NCBI RefSeq assembly: GCF_900197875.1 | Contig: NZ_FZMO01000529.1 | Span: 1-32,829, forward strand | Direction: 5' to 3' | Source: Frankia canadensis | Lineage (GTDB): Bacteria; Actinomycetota; Actinomycetes; Frankiales; Frankiaceae | Length of the DNA stretch: 32,829 bases | Part shown: positions 16,542 through 26,121 of the stretch, piece after piece | Layout of the letters: the number at the start of each line of letters is the position of its first letter | Position numbering within the stretch: position 1 is the first letter of the stretch | Program-made: the position numbers and the translations under genes | Notes under the pieces: model-generated | The model's database searches: none | Seen by the model: only the letters and a program-made list of their open reading frames with translations | What the model was told of the DNA's origin: nothing

Positions 16542-18038
16542 ATGGGCAGCCGGAACCGTGAGCGACGCAAGGCGAAGCAGAAGGCCCGCGCGGACCGCGT
16601 CAGGGAGCAGGGGCGTGCCCAGGCCCAGCGGCACGGCGAGCAGCCCGGTCAGCGCGGTGGGGCCGCTGGGCCCGGTGAATTCGAAGATCATGGCGGGGTC
16701 TGGGGCGATGGCCTGGGCTGGGCGAACGGGACTGCCGCGGGTCCGTTTCGCCGCGAGCGCGGCCAGCGGGAGGCTCTCCGGTTCGCCGACCAGCTGGTCG
16801 CGACGGGGGTGAAGGCCCGGGCCGACGAGGAGGACGCGGTGCTGGCCGACGTCGTCAGCATCCTCGGCTCCGCGCCGGGCACGGTCGGACGCCGCGTCGT
16901 CAATCGGGCCCTGCGCGGCTGGTTCGACCGCGCGATCGAGGGTGCCTGGGCGCGCGGCTGGCAGCCCGTCGACCTGCACCGGATCGTTCGCCGCCAGGCC
17001 AGCGGGCGCCACACGCGGCTCGTCGTCGACGCCATCGCCGCGCAGATGCGGCAGTACGCGGCGCCCACCGTCGACGAGCGGTGGGCCGGCCAGCTCGACG
17101 CCCTCGACGCCGGCGTGTGGTGGACGGACGACGACGCCTGGCTGGACGGCTGGGGCGAGCGGGAGAGCCGCGACCGGGGGGAGGTCCTGCTCGACGCGCT
17201 GGAACTGCTCGCCGTGGTGCACTGCCTGCCGCCGATCGAGACCCTGTGCCCGCCGCCGGGTTCCACGCGACGCGACCCGTCGGGCCCATCCACGGCGCGC
17301 TCCGGGGCGGGCACCGGGGCGGGCACCGGCCACGGCACCGACACGCGCGTGCTCGACCGGGTTCGCGCGCTGCTGGCGAAGGCGGAGTCGACCGGGTTCG
17401 TCGAGGAGGCCGAGGCGCTGACCGCCAAGGCGCAGCAGCTCATGGCCCGGCACAGCATCGACGAGGCGCTGCTGGCGGCGCGGGAGGGATCCCGCGATCG
17501 ACCGGTGGGTCGCCGCATCGGCGTCGACAGTCCGTATGAGTCACCGAAGGCCGGTCTGCTCGACGTGATCGCCGTCGCGAACCGGTGCCGCGCGGTGTGG
17601 TCGAAGAGCCTGGGGTTCGCCACCGTGGTCGGTTTCCGGCCCGACCTCGACGCCGTCGAGCTGCTCTACACCTCTCTGCTGGTCCAGGCGACCACGGCGA
17701 TGACGGGGGCCGGAAGCCGCCAGGACCGTCACGGACGGTCTCGGACCCGGTCGTTCCGCCAGGCGTTCCTCGCCTCGTTCGCGATCCGCGTCGGCCAGCG
17801 CCTGACGGCCGCGGCCGAGCGGGCCGGCGAGCAGGCCGCGGCCGAGGCCAGCGACGACCGGCTGCTGCCCGTGCTCGCCGCCCGCTCCGACGCCGTCCAG
17901 GACACCCTCGAGACGATGTTCCCGCAGCTCACCACCCATGCGATCAGCACGTCGTCCGACGCCGAGGGATGGGCGTCCGGCCGGGCCGCCGCCGACCTCG
18001 CCACCCTGCACGCACGCGACGAGGTGACGACGACCTGA
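16542..18038 (+). CDS. DUF2786-domain protein
   Basis: The product is 498 aa. ATG 16542 follows GAGGTGG closely; an in-frame GTG at 16536 overlaps that site and is less likely. The N-terminal ~40 residues are strongly basic (RNRERRKAKQKARADR), suggesting nucleic-acid contact or disorder. A helical region and an acidic, Trp-rich stretch (~180-215) follow. Residues ~270-305 match the DUF2786 helix pair: VRALLAKAESTGFVEEAEAL, then AKAQQLMARHSID. The rest is mostly helical, with a basic SRQDRHGRSRTRSFR patch near 390. DUF2786 proteins are common in actinobacteria and some phages, with no firm function known to me. It stands alone on the plus strand, divergent from the vWA/tubulin cluster and sharing its control region. 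Downstream lie two gene remnants. Confidence 0.82.
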   Translation: MGSRNRERRKAKQKARADRVREQGRAQAQRHGEQPGQRGGAAGPGEFEDHGGVWGDGLGWANGTAAGPFRRERGQREALRFADQLVATGVKARADEEDAVLADVVSILGSAPGTVGRRVVNRALRGWFDRAIEGAWARGWQPVDLHRIVRRQASGRHTRLVVDAIAAQMRQYAAPTVDERWAGQLDALDAGVWWTDDDAWLDGWGERESRDRGEVLLDALELLAVVHCLPPIETLCPPPGSTRRDPSGPSTARSGAGTGAGTGHGTDTRVLDRVRALLAKAESTGFVEEAEALTAKAQQLMARHSIDEALLAAREGSRDRPVGRRIGVDSPYESPKAGLLDVIAVANRCRAVWSKSLGFATVVGFRPDLDAVELLYTSLLVQATTAMTGAGSRQDRHGRSRTRSFRQAFLASFAIRVGQRLTAAAERAGEQAAAEASDDRLLPVLAARSDAVQDTLETMFPQLTTHAISTSSDAEGWASGRAAADLATLHARDEVTTT

Positions 18039-18074
18039 TCCCGCCGGCTTGCCAGGCTCACCTGCCCGCGGAGG

Positions 18075-18345
18075 ACTGGTAACGCGGCGGCGGCGGGCGA
18101 ACATCGGGGCACGCGTCGAGACCGTGGCCAGGCTGCGTTCGAGCAGTTCGTCGACGGCGGCGGCAAGCCTGTCCGTACTCTCCTCGGACGGCCTTGAACA
18201 CGGATCCGCCGCCGGCCGCCGTGTCCAGCTCGCGGTCAGGCGCGGGGGTGAAGGTCTCCAGCCCGACCGCGAGCAGGTCGAGCCCAGCGGCCGGTACCGT
18301 TCCGCGGCGGAGCGCGTCGATGACCGCGCCGCCCGGGCGGGCGAG
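18075..18345 (-). pseudogene. Remnant resembling N-terminus of a BrxD-like (DUF2791-type) P-loop ATPase
   Basis: The minus strand reads GGAVIDALRRGTVPAAGLDL, then LAVGLETF..., ending GGGSVFKAVRGEYG (near 18172). This is the pattern that precedes Walker A (GEYGxGKT) in BrxD-like ATP-binding proteins. Exactly where GKT should follow, the frame breaks. A +1 frame continues as STDRLAAAVDELLERSLATV to about 18075, which looks like a later part of a helical protein. There is no start codon or full domain, so this is a truncated, internally deleted and frameshifted relic. The family match is from memory of the motif; the broken state is seen directly. Confidence 0.42.
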
Positions 18346-18350
18346 GCCCG

Positions 18351-18528
18351 ATCGACCACTTCGGGCTGGCCGTCGACTCGTTGACGACCCTGGAGGCGAC
18401 CCGGGACCGGCTGCGCGAGCTGGGAGCCGACCTCGGCGAGATCCAGCGTCTCGGCTCCGAGTGGTCTCTGTTCTTCCGCGAACCCGGACGGCATGGAACT
18501 GGAGATCTGTTGCCGCGCCTACGAGTGA
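18351..18528 (+). pseudogene. Frameshifted C-terminal remnant of a VOC (glyoxalase/dioxygenase) protein
   Basis: From 18351 the plus strand reads IDHFGLAVDSLTTLEATRDR, then a helix and EWSLFFREP. A one-base slip near 18483-18487 restores DGMELEICCRAYE and a stop at 18526-18528. IDHFGLAV, the FREPDGMELE metal-ligand strand and the length fit the C-terminal module of vicinal-oxygen-chelate proteins. There is no start region, because it abuts the minus-strand ATPase remnant, so it is a relic with a junction upstream and a +1 frameshift within. Confidence 0.62.
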
Positions 18529-18559
18529 CCGGCGCCGCTCGCTCCCCAGCGCCGACGGG

Positions 18560-19009
18560 TCAGTGGACCAGGCCCTGGTATCCCCAGCGCGGGGTGGGGC
18601 CCGGCCGGCCCAGATCGGTTCCGGCGGGGTCCTGGGAGACCTCCTGGGCGATGGCGGTGCCCCACTCGAAGTAGTCCATGAGCGTCGCGGCCAGCTCCGA
18701 CCGGTCCGGAAGGACCTCGTCGATCGCTTGTGCCATCAGGTCAAGCCAGCGTCGCCGGTGCTCGTCGCGAATGCCGAGCCCGAGGTGGCTGCGCAGCAGC
18801 GCCTGGTGCCCGCCGAGCCGGGCGGAGAAATCCGCTGGCCCGCCGAGGACCTCGGCCAGCCAGACGGCGACGTGATCGAGGTGGGTTGGTGTGAAGTCGG
18901 CGAAGACGGGAGCGAGCAGCTCGTCCGCGAGGACGCGGCGGTAGAACGCCGCGGACAGGAGCCGCAGCCCGGCCAGGCCGCCGACGTCGTCGTAGAGCGA
19001 GGAACTCAC
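18560..19009 (-). CDS. Group II truncated haemoglobin
   Basis: The product is 149 aa, usual for the family. GTG 19009 has GGAGG 7 nt upstream. Key haem-pocket residues are visible: AFYRRV with Tyr23 at B10, GGHQALLRSHLGLGI with His75 as the proximal (F8) haem ligand, and RRRWLDLM with Trp88 at G8, which is typical of group II (trHbO type). Such 2-over-2 globins bind O2, NO or peroxide and act in the cytoplasm in gas detoxification or redox chemistry. The C-terminus is a short Pro/Gly-rich tail. It is not part of an obvious operon: downstream are gene remnants, and upstream is a hairpin terminator that ends thiC transcription in the same direction. Confidence 0.9.
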   Translation of the reverse strand: MSSSLYDDVGGLAGLRLLSAAFYRRVLADELLAPVFADFTPTHLDHVAVWLAEVLGGPADFSARLGGHQALLRSHLGLGIRDEHRRRWLDLMAQAIDEVLPDRSELAATLMDYFEWGTAIAQEVSQDPAGTDLGRPGPTPRWGYQGLVH

Positions 19010-19100
19010 GATTGCCTCCGAGACGCGCTGGGACGTTGGAGTGCTCGGACTCCACGATGCCAGACGATCCTCTCAGCGCTCCCAGCTCTGACGTTTCCTC

Positions 19101-19128
19101 GCCCGGCCGGTGGGGCCACCGGCCGGGC
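19101..19128 (-). terminator. Strong GC hairpin downstream of thiC
   Basis: Perfect 13-nt inverted arms GCCCGGCCGGTGG / CCACCGGCCGGGC are separated by 2 nt; in practice this is an 11-12-bp stem with a tetraloop. It lies 26 bp past the thiC stop in thiC orientation. No U-tract follows, as is common for actinobacterial terminators. It separates thiC from the haemoglobin gene. Confidence 0.65.
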
Positions 19129-19153
19129 GTCCCGGGCGCCGCGCTGTCGCGGG

Positions 19154-20963
<1,810 letters not shown>

Positions 20964-20971
20964 TGGGGACA

Positions 20972-22210
20972 TTACGCTTGTTTCGGCGCCGAAACCCCGG
21001 TTTCCCGCACCCGAGCGATCAGATGGGCGAGGAGCTGGGTACGCGGGATCATCTGGGCGACCTCGACGTACTCGGACGCCGTGTGGGCGCCGCCGCCGAC
21101 CGCACCGAGGCCGTCCAGGGTGGGGCATCCCACGGCCGCGGTGTAGTTGCCGTCGGAGGCACCACCGACGGCGATTCCCCGTAGCGGTCGCTGGCCGAGG
21201 TCCGTGGCGATCGCGGCCGCGAGGGCGAACAGGCCGGCGGAGGACTCCGGTTCCATCGGCGGTCGCCGTCCGCCGCCCAGCACCGTCAGCCGGGCTCCGG
21301 ACGTCCGGGCGGCGAGCGCATGCATGGCATCGTCGATGCGGGCCTGCGTCGAACGAGTCGGTACGCGCACGTCCACCGATATCCTCGCCTGGTCGGGCAC
21401 GGTGTTGACGGTGCTGCCGGCCGTCAGCAGGGTGGGCGTGATGGTCGGTGGTCCGAGGACGGAGCGGGCGGCGCCGTCGGATTCCATCAATGCCGCGAGA
21501 TCGGCGATCGCCAGGACCTGGTGAGCGGCCTCGATCGTGGCGTTGACGCCCTTGTGGGGTTCCAGGCCCGCGTGCGCGCCCCTGCCGTGCACCACCACCT
21601 CATATCGTGAGGTGCCCTTGCGGGCGGTCTTGAGGGCGCCGCTGACATCCGCGGACGCCTCCAGCACGAAGGCGGCCGCGCAGCCGCGCGCGCTGTGCTC
21701 GATCAGTTCCCGTGACGTCGGGGAACCGACCTCCTCGTCCCCGTTCACCAGGACGCACACACCGTCCGGGGACGGCAGAGCGGCGAGCGCGTGAAACATC
21801 TGCACCAGACCCGCCTTCATGTCCAGCACCCCGGGCCCCCGGGCGATCCCGTCGGCCACCGACCAGGGATGGGTGTCGAGCGAGCCAGGCGGGAACACCG
21901 TGTCGTGGTGCCCCAGCAGCAGGACGCGCGGTGTCCCGAACGTCCACCGCAGATGGTTCACGCCGTCGATCACCATAGTTTCGGGTGGGGCGCCCAGCAG
22001 TCTCGTTCCGAGGGCACCGACGACCTCGGCGCTGCGCGCCACGGCGGCATGGTCGGCGGAAAAGGACTCGCAGACGACGAGTTCCCTCAGATCGGCCAGC
22101 ATCGCCGGCAGTCCCGGCAGTCCCGGCAGTCCCGGTAGTCCCGGCAGTCCCGGCAGTCCCGGCAGTCCCGGCAGTCCCGGCAGTCCCGGCAGTCCCGGCA
22201 GTCCCGGCAT
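20972..22210 (-). CDS. M20-family metallopeptidase (carboxypeptidase G2/ArgE-like)
   Basis: The product is 412 aa from ATG 22210. Di-zinc ligand motifs of the M20 family are in order: LLLGHHDTVF (His, first Asp), GPGVLDMKAGL (bridging Asp), VNGDEEVGS (catalytic Glu and ligand Glu), LEAS, and GGGAHTASEYV near the end (final His). The dimerisation domain holds VVVHGRGAHAGLEPHKGVNA. Closest in style is the carboxypeptidase G2/glutamate carboxypeptidase group, hydrolysing N-acyl or peptidyl amino acids; the substrate is unknown. No signal peptide is evident. The N-terminus is odd: a (GLP)n repeat precedes the conserved MLADLRELVVCES. The true start could be ATG 22102 after the repeat, or an upstream codon. 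A LysR gene is divergent and may control it. Confidence 0.85.
   Translation of the reverse strand: MPGLPGLPGLPGLPGLPGLPGLPGLPGLPGLPGLPAMLADLRELVVCESFSADHAAVARSAEVVGALGTRLLGAPPETMVIDGVNHLRWTFGTPRVLLLGHHDTVFPPGSLDTHPWSVADGIARGPGVLDMKAGLVQMFHALAALPSPDGVCVLVNGDEEVGSPTSRELIEHSARGCAAAFVLEASADVSGALKTARKGTSRYEVVVHGRGAHAGLEPHKGVNATIEAAHQVLAIADLAALMESDGAARSVLGPPTITPTLLTAGSTVNTVPDQARISVDVRVPTRSTQARIDDAMHALAARTSGARLTVLGGGRRPPMEPESSAGLFALAAAIATDLGQRPLRGIAVGGASDGNYTAAVGCPTLDGLGAVGGGAHTASEYVEVAQMIPRTQLLAHLIARVRETGVSAPKQA
22104..22209 (-). repeat. 9-bp minisatellite encoding (Gly-Leu-Pro)n
   Basis: About eleven tandem copies of cccggcagt (plus strand), one with a T for C (cccggtagt, ~22131-22139), are nearly perfect. 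In the peptidase frame they encode GLP repeats, a collagen-like Gly-X-Pro-type periodicity. Copy-number change keeps the frame. Confidence 0.93.
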
Positions 22211-22396
22211 CGCGAATTCCGCCCGCCCGGTCACCGGCCCCACCCCGTCAGCGTCTGACTTCCGCACAGCACGCGTTTCCCCTTTCCATTCCGGCGACGA
22301 AAGGCCACGGCTCCGCCTTCCGCCGGGGCGCCGCAACCGAGGGTGACGTTAGGTGAATGCGAGGTATTCCACCAGCGAGTAGATTGCATCGCAGCC

Positions 22397-23326
22397 ATGC
22401 GTGGGAGGAATGTGTTCGACGTCGACGCGCTGAGCCTGCTCGTGACCGTGGCCGACACCGGATCGTTCACCGCAGCGGCGGCCCGGCTCAGTTACACGCA
22501 GTCCGCGGTGTCCCGGCGAATCGCCGCACTGGAGCGGCAGGCCGGTGGGCCGCTGTTCGAGCGGCTTCCCCGGGGCGTCCGCCTCACTCCCGCTGGTCAG
22601 GCGTTGTACCGGCACGCGGTGGACGTGCTCGACCGGCTGTCACGGGCCCAGCGGGATCTGGCGATGATCCACTCCGGCCACGGCGGTCCGCTGCGCACGG
22701 GGGCGTTCGCGACCGCGAACATCTCCCTGGTTCCCGCCGCCCTGCGGACGTTCACGCAGGCCAGGCCGGACGTCGAGGTGACCGCGCTCGAAGGCCGCAG
22801 CGAAACGCTGATGCGGCGCCTCGCGCAGGGAGCGCTCGACCTCGCCGTGGTCAGCGACTACCCGTCCGGCCTGCCATCGGCCGACGGTGTCGTCACGACG
22901 GCGCTGATGGAGGACGAGCTGCTCGTCGCGTTGCGGCGCGACCATCCGCTGGCTGGAGCCGACACGGTCCGCCTGCGCGACCTGCGCGACGAGGCATGGC
23001 TCCAGGACGCCTATGGGGACCGCCCCACGACGCTCGCGGACGCCTGCGCCCGGGCGGGCTTCACCCCGAGAAAGATCATCAGAATCGCGGAGTGGACCGG
23101 CAAGTTCGGGTACGCGGCCGCCGGCCTCGGCGTCGCGCTGGTCCCCTCGCTGGCCGCCCGGGCGGTTCCCACCGAGCTCGTCCTGCGCCCCCTCGACGAC
23201 CAGGCCCTGCGCCGAACCATCTACACCGCGCTGCCCACCACTGCCCTACCGGCAGCGCTGACGTTGCAGAACCTGCTGGCACGGTATGCGGACGCGCCCG
23301 CGGTGAACCGCCCCCACCCGCCCTGA
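22397..23326 (+). CDS. LysR-family transcriptional regulator
   Basis: The product is 309 aa, typical for the family. The N-terminal winged HTH is clear: DALSLLVTVADTGSFTAAAA, RLSYTQSAVSRRIAALERQA and FERLPRGVRLTPAG. A linker helix and a periplasmic-binding-like effector domain (~95-300) follow. ATG 22397 gives the usual spacing to the HTH but has a weak ribosome-binding site. GTG 22412 has GGGAGG only 3 nt away. It is divergent from the M20 peptidase gene, the classic arrangement for a LysR target, so control of that peptidase is a reasonable guess. The effector is unknown. Confidence 0.92.
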   Translation: MRGRNVFDVDALSLLVTVADTGSFTAAAARLSYTQSAVSRRIAALERQAGGPLFERLPRGVRLTPAGQALYRHAVDVLDRLSRAQRDLAMIHSGHGGPLRTGAFATANISLVPAALRTFTQARPDVEVTALEGRSETLMRRLAQGALDLAVVSDYPSGLPSADGVVTTALMEDELLVALRRDHPLAGADTVRLRDLRDEAWLQDAYGDRPTTLADACARAGFTPRKIIRIAEWTGKFGYAAAGLGVALVPSLAARAVPTELVLRPLDDQALRRTIYTALPTTALPAALTLQNLLARYADAPAVNRPHPP

Positions 23327-23452
23327 TGCGATCGGGTGGGGTCTCGACCAGGGCCGACCACCAGCCTGCCGCGTGACGACCCCGGCCGTGGGGGCGGGCG
23401 CCGATCACCCGCCGCGCTCCGCGGGGTTCGCCAACCCCTAATGTGCGGACAT

Positions 23453-24811
23453 ATGCCGAGCAGGGATCGCAGCGAACGACGTCCGCGCCACCGGCCGGCC
23501 GAGGTCATCGTTGACGGCCGGCGGCGCTGGTGGATCGCGATCACGGTGATCGCCGCGGTCGCGCTCGCCGTCCGGCTGGGCTTCCTCTTCGGCTCGCTGT
23601 ACCCGATGAAGATCGCCGGGGACGCCTACTATTACCACCATGCGGCGAACCTGTTCGTCGACGGGCGAGGCTGGCCCAACCCGTACGTCCTCATCGACAG
23701 GGACACGTACCTGCCGGACGCGCAGCACCCGCCGCTGACGAGTCTGCTGCTCGCCATCCCGTCGCTGGTCGGGCTGCGCACCTTCCTCGACCACCAGATC
23801 TTCTCGTGCCTGCTCGGCACGCTGTCGGTCGTCGTCGTCGGCCTCGCCGGCCGGCGGATCGCCGGCCCGGCCACCGGCCTGATCGCCGCGGCGATCGCCG
23901 CCGTCTACCCGGGCATGTGGCTGAGCGACCCGGTGCTCATGTCGGAGACGCCCGCGATCCTGTCCTGCACGCTGCTCATCCTCGCCAGCTACCGGCTGTG
24001 GAACCGCCGGCGTCCGTTGGACGCCGTCTGGGTCGGGGCCGCTCTGGCCGCCGCGATGCTGGCCCGGACCGAGCTGGCGCTGCTCGCACTGGCGCTGGTG
24101 ACGCCGATCGTGCTCCGGCTGCCCACGCTGACCTGGGCCCACCGGCTGCGGCTGCTCGTGGCGTGCGCCGCGACCAGCGCGCTGCTCATCGCACCCTGGG
24201 TCGGCTACAACCTGTCCCGGTTCGACGAACCGGAGTTCATCTCCAGCGGGCTCGGCGTCACCCTGGCCGTCACCCACTGCGACGACACCTACCACGGTCC
24301 GCAGCTCGGCTGGTGGTCGCTCGCCTGCGCGAACTCCCTGCGCAACCCGCCGGCGGAGGCCTCCCAGCGCGACAGGTTCTTCCGCGAGGCGGCGTTCCAC
24401 TACATCGAGAAGAACAGCGACCGGCTGCCGACGGTCGCGGCCGCGCGACTGGGCCGGACCTGGGCGGTCTATCGGCCCTGGCAGCAGGCGCGTTTCGACA
24501 CGCTCGAGGAACGCCCGGAGACGGTCAGCAGGATCGGATCGGTGTCCCTGTGGTGCCTGGCCGCGTTCGGCATCGGCGGCCTGGTCGTCCTGCGCCGCCG
24601 ACGGACGCCGGCCCTGCCCCTCCTCGCCACTCCGATCGTGCTCTCCCTGGCATCAATGATGATCTACGGGACGACCCGCTTCCGGGCCGCCGCCGAACCC
24701 AGCGTCGTCCTGCTCGCCGCCGTCGGCCTGGGCGCCCTGCTGTCCACGGCTCTCGCCCGTCGACAGAATGCCGCGAGGACGCGGACGGCGACGCGGCAGC
24801 TACTTGACTAA
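23453..24811 (+). CDS. GT39-like polytopic glycosyltransferase
   Basis: The product is 452 aa from ATG 23453; an in-frame ATG at 23441 is an alternative. A basic cytoplasmic N-terminus precedes a first helix (WWIAITVIAAVALAVRLGFL). The first outside loop has IAGDAYYYHHAANLF, matching the acidic motif of GT-C fold enzymes, followed by DAQHPPLTSLLL, also typical of the ArnT/PMT (GT39) type. About nine further helices and an extracytoplasmic loop containing a pair of Cys residues (HCDDTYHGPQ...SLACAN) follow. Such enzymes move a sugar from a polyprenyl-phosphate donor onto protein or glycan at the outer membrane face. Donor and acceptor are unknown. Its stop codon TAA lies inside the PadR promoter. 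Confidence 0.85.
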   Translation: MPSRDRSERRPRHRPAEVIVDGRRRWWIAITVIAAVALAVRLGFLFGSLYPMKIAGDAYYYHHAANLFVDGRGWPNPYVLIDRDTYLPDAQHPPLTSLLLAIPSLVGLRTFLDHQIFSCLLGTLSVVVVGLAGRRIAGPATGLIAAAIAAVYPGMWLSDPVLMSETPAILSCTLLILASYRLWNRRRPLDAVWVGAALAAAMLARTELALLALALVTPIVLRLPTLTWAHRLRLLVACAATSALLIAPWVGYNLSRFDEPEFISSGLGVTLAVTHCDDTYHGPQLGWWSLACANSLRNPPAEASQRDRFFREAAFHYIEKNSDRLPTVAAARLGRTWAVYRPWQQARFDTLEERPETVSRIGSVSLWCLAAFGIGGLVVLRRRRTPALPLLATPIVLSLASMMIYGTTRFRAAAEPSVVLLAAVGLGALLSTALARRQNAARTRTATRQLLD

Positions 24812-24831
24812 GACAGGTAGCTGCCTAAACT
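24795..24831 (+). promoter_or_regulatory. PadR promoter with 9-bp inverted-repeat operator; leaderless start
   Basis: The perfect inverted repeat GGCAGCTAC (24795-24803) / GTAGCTGCC (24817-24825) has a 13-nt spacer. It brackets a -35-like TTGACT (24804-24809), and a -10-like TAAACT (24826-24831) follows with 16-bp spacing. The predicted start point falls at about 24838-24839, on the GTG of the PadR gene, so the mRNA would be leaderless. The repeat is placed for autorepression by PadR. Confidence 0.7.
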
Positions 24832-24838
24832 AGAGAGC

Positions 24839-25201
24839 GTGCCTCCCGCCTTCGACCCACAGCTGCTCAAGGGCGTGCTGTCGGTCCTGCTGCTTCGGCT
24901 GCTCGCCGAGCGCGAGTCGTACGGCTACCAACTGGTGCAGCGCCTGCGCGACATCGGGCTGACGGACATCGCCGACGGCACCGTCTATCCGGCACTGACG
25001 AGGTTGGAGCGCGAAGGCCGCGTCAGCAGCCGGCTCGTACCCTCCCGCTCCGGCCCGGCCCGCAAGTACTACCGCCCCACTCCGGACGGCTACGCCGCGC
25101 TCGCCCAGGGCGCCGACAGCTGGAAGACGCTGTCCGACGTCGTCAACCCGGTCCTCGCCCGCTCACTCCCCCCGCATCCCGCCGAACCCTCGGAGGACTG
25201 A
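24839..25201 (+). CDS. PadR-family transcriptional regulator
   Basis: The product is 120 aa with a GTG start. The PadR winged HTH is plain: LKGVLSVLLLRLLAERESYG, YQLVQRLRDIGL, GTVYPALTRLEREGRV and a wing with GPARKYYRPTPDG. A short C-terminal dimerisation tail follows. No ribosome-binding site precedes the start, in line with the leaderless promoter directly upstream. The HAAS-domain membrane gene begins 1 nt after the stop. PadR-HAAS pairs usually form small envelope-stress or efflux regulatory modules in Gram-positive bacteria. It probably represses its own two-gene operon through the upstream palindrome. Confidence 0.93.
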   Translation: MPPAFDPQLLKGVLSVLLLRLLAERESYGYQLVQRLRDIGLTDIADGTVYPALTRLEREGRVSSRLVPSRSGPARKYYRPTPDGYAALAQGADSWKTLSDVVNPVLARSLPPHPAEPSED

Positions 25202-25202
25202 C

Positions 25203-25784
25203 GTGTCACCGCCCCCAGCACCCGCCTCGGCCACCATCCGACCGCTCGCCGTCTCCGATCGCCTGCGCCTTGAGGTCGCCGTCTGGAGCCTCGACGCCCA
25301 TCTGGCCGACCTGCCCCGCCGCGCCCGCGTCGCGCACCGCAGGGAGATGCGTACCAACCTGCACGCCGCCGCACGGGATGTCGGGACGGCCGAGGCGCTG
25401 CGCCGACTCGGTCCGACCCGTCGGCTCGCGGCGGGCTACCTGGCCGCCGAGTTCGGCGAGTGGCAGCCCCGCCCGGCCTGGCGGACCGCCAGTGCCATCG
25501 TGTTGCTCGCCGTCCTGATGATGACCGAGCTGGTGACGGAGGCCCAGAACGCCTTCGCCGACGGCGTGCGCGCGATCGATCCGCATGCCACGGGCACCTT
25601 CCACTGGCCCGGCTTCCGGTACCTGATCGACGACACCACCTACACGTTCACCGACGGTCGCTACACGTCGGTCGGCGGCGCCTGGACTCCCCTGTTCTAC
25701 GCCCTCCTCGCGGCCGCCACGATCGTCGGAGGGCGGCTCTGGCGCCTGCTGCCGGCCTGGCGCCGCCACCACATCGACGACTGA
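25203..25784 (+). CDS. HAAS-domain membrane protein, PadR partner
   Basis: The product is 193 aa. GTG 25203 has GGAGG 6 nt upstream, inside the PadR gene end. The N-terminal ~75 residues are a helical, basic, cytoplasmic HAAS-type domain (LDAHLADLPRRARVAHRREM, LRRLGPTRRLAAGYL), commonly encoded next to PadR regulators. Two transmembrane helices follow (~95-112, ASAIVLLAVLMMTEL; ~160-178, FYALLAAATIVGGRLW). They enclose an outside loop with aromatic and Thr-rich sequence (DDTTYTFTDGRY). The protein likely senses something at the envelope and modulates PadR. The ligand is unknown. Confidence 0.82.
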   Translation: MSPPPAPASATIRPLAVSDRLRLEVAVWSLDAHLADLPRRARVAHRREMRTNLHAAARDVGTAEALRRLGPTRRLAAGYLAAEFGEWQPRPAWRTASAIVLLAVLMMTELVTEAQNAFADGVRAIDPHATGTFHWPGFRYLIDDTTYTFTDGRYTSVGGAWTPLFYALLAAATIVGGRLWRLLPAWRRHHIDD

Positions 25785-26121
25785 CCCGCACCCGCGGTAC
25801 CGACCTCCCGGGCAGATCCAGGGCGTCCTCCCGCTCACCGTGCCCGAACCCGTCCGCGTGCCTGATGCGGCCGCCCTCACCCAGGGCTCCCACTGACCCC
25901 GATCGCGCGTCGACCGTCGCGCTCGCGCCCCGACGCCAGGCCGATCGCCACACCTCCGTGGACCACGCCGACACCGCGGATGGTCTCCGGGCTAACACGT
26001 AGCGTGGCACGGTGATCCCGGTCCTTCTCCAGGAGTGTGGCCGCTGGACGCGCTCGACGCCGGGAGCGGCCATGCGGTGTGATCGACCAGCTCCGGCGAA
26101 GGGCCTGGCGGGGGAGGCGAC
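25785..26121. other. Intergenic region upstream of the histidine kinase
   Basis: No coding frame is supported in these 337 bp. A short inverted repeat CACG-TAG-CGTG lies at 25996-26006 next to TAACAC, a possible but weak promoter element. The last 20 bp hold the GGGGGAGG ribosome-binding site of the kinase gene. Confidence 0.5.

Noticed and set aside
17541-18494. 317-codon minus-strand frame opposite the DUF2786 gene end
   Set aside because: It is mostly antisense to a conserved domain gene. Only its 18075-18180 part overlaps the ATPase-like relic, which I report separately.
22104-22209. Possible CRISPR array
   Set aside because: The 9-bp units are contiguous with no spacers. It is a coding minisatellite.
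22363-22400. TGCGA...TCGCA inverted pair as a LysR operator
   Set aside because: The arms are 5 bp with a ~26-bp spacer, unlike the T-N11-A pattern. It is likely chance.
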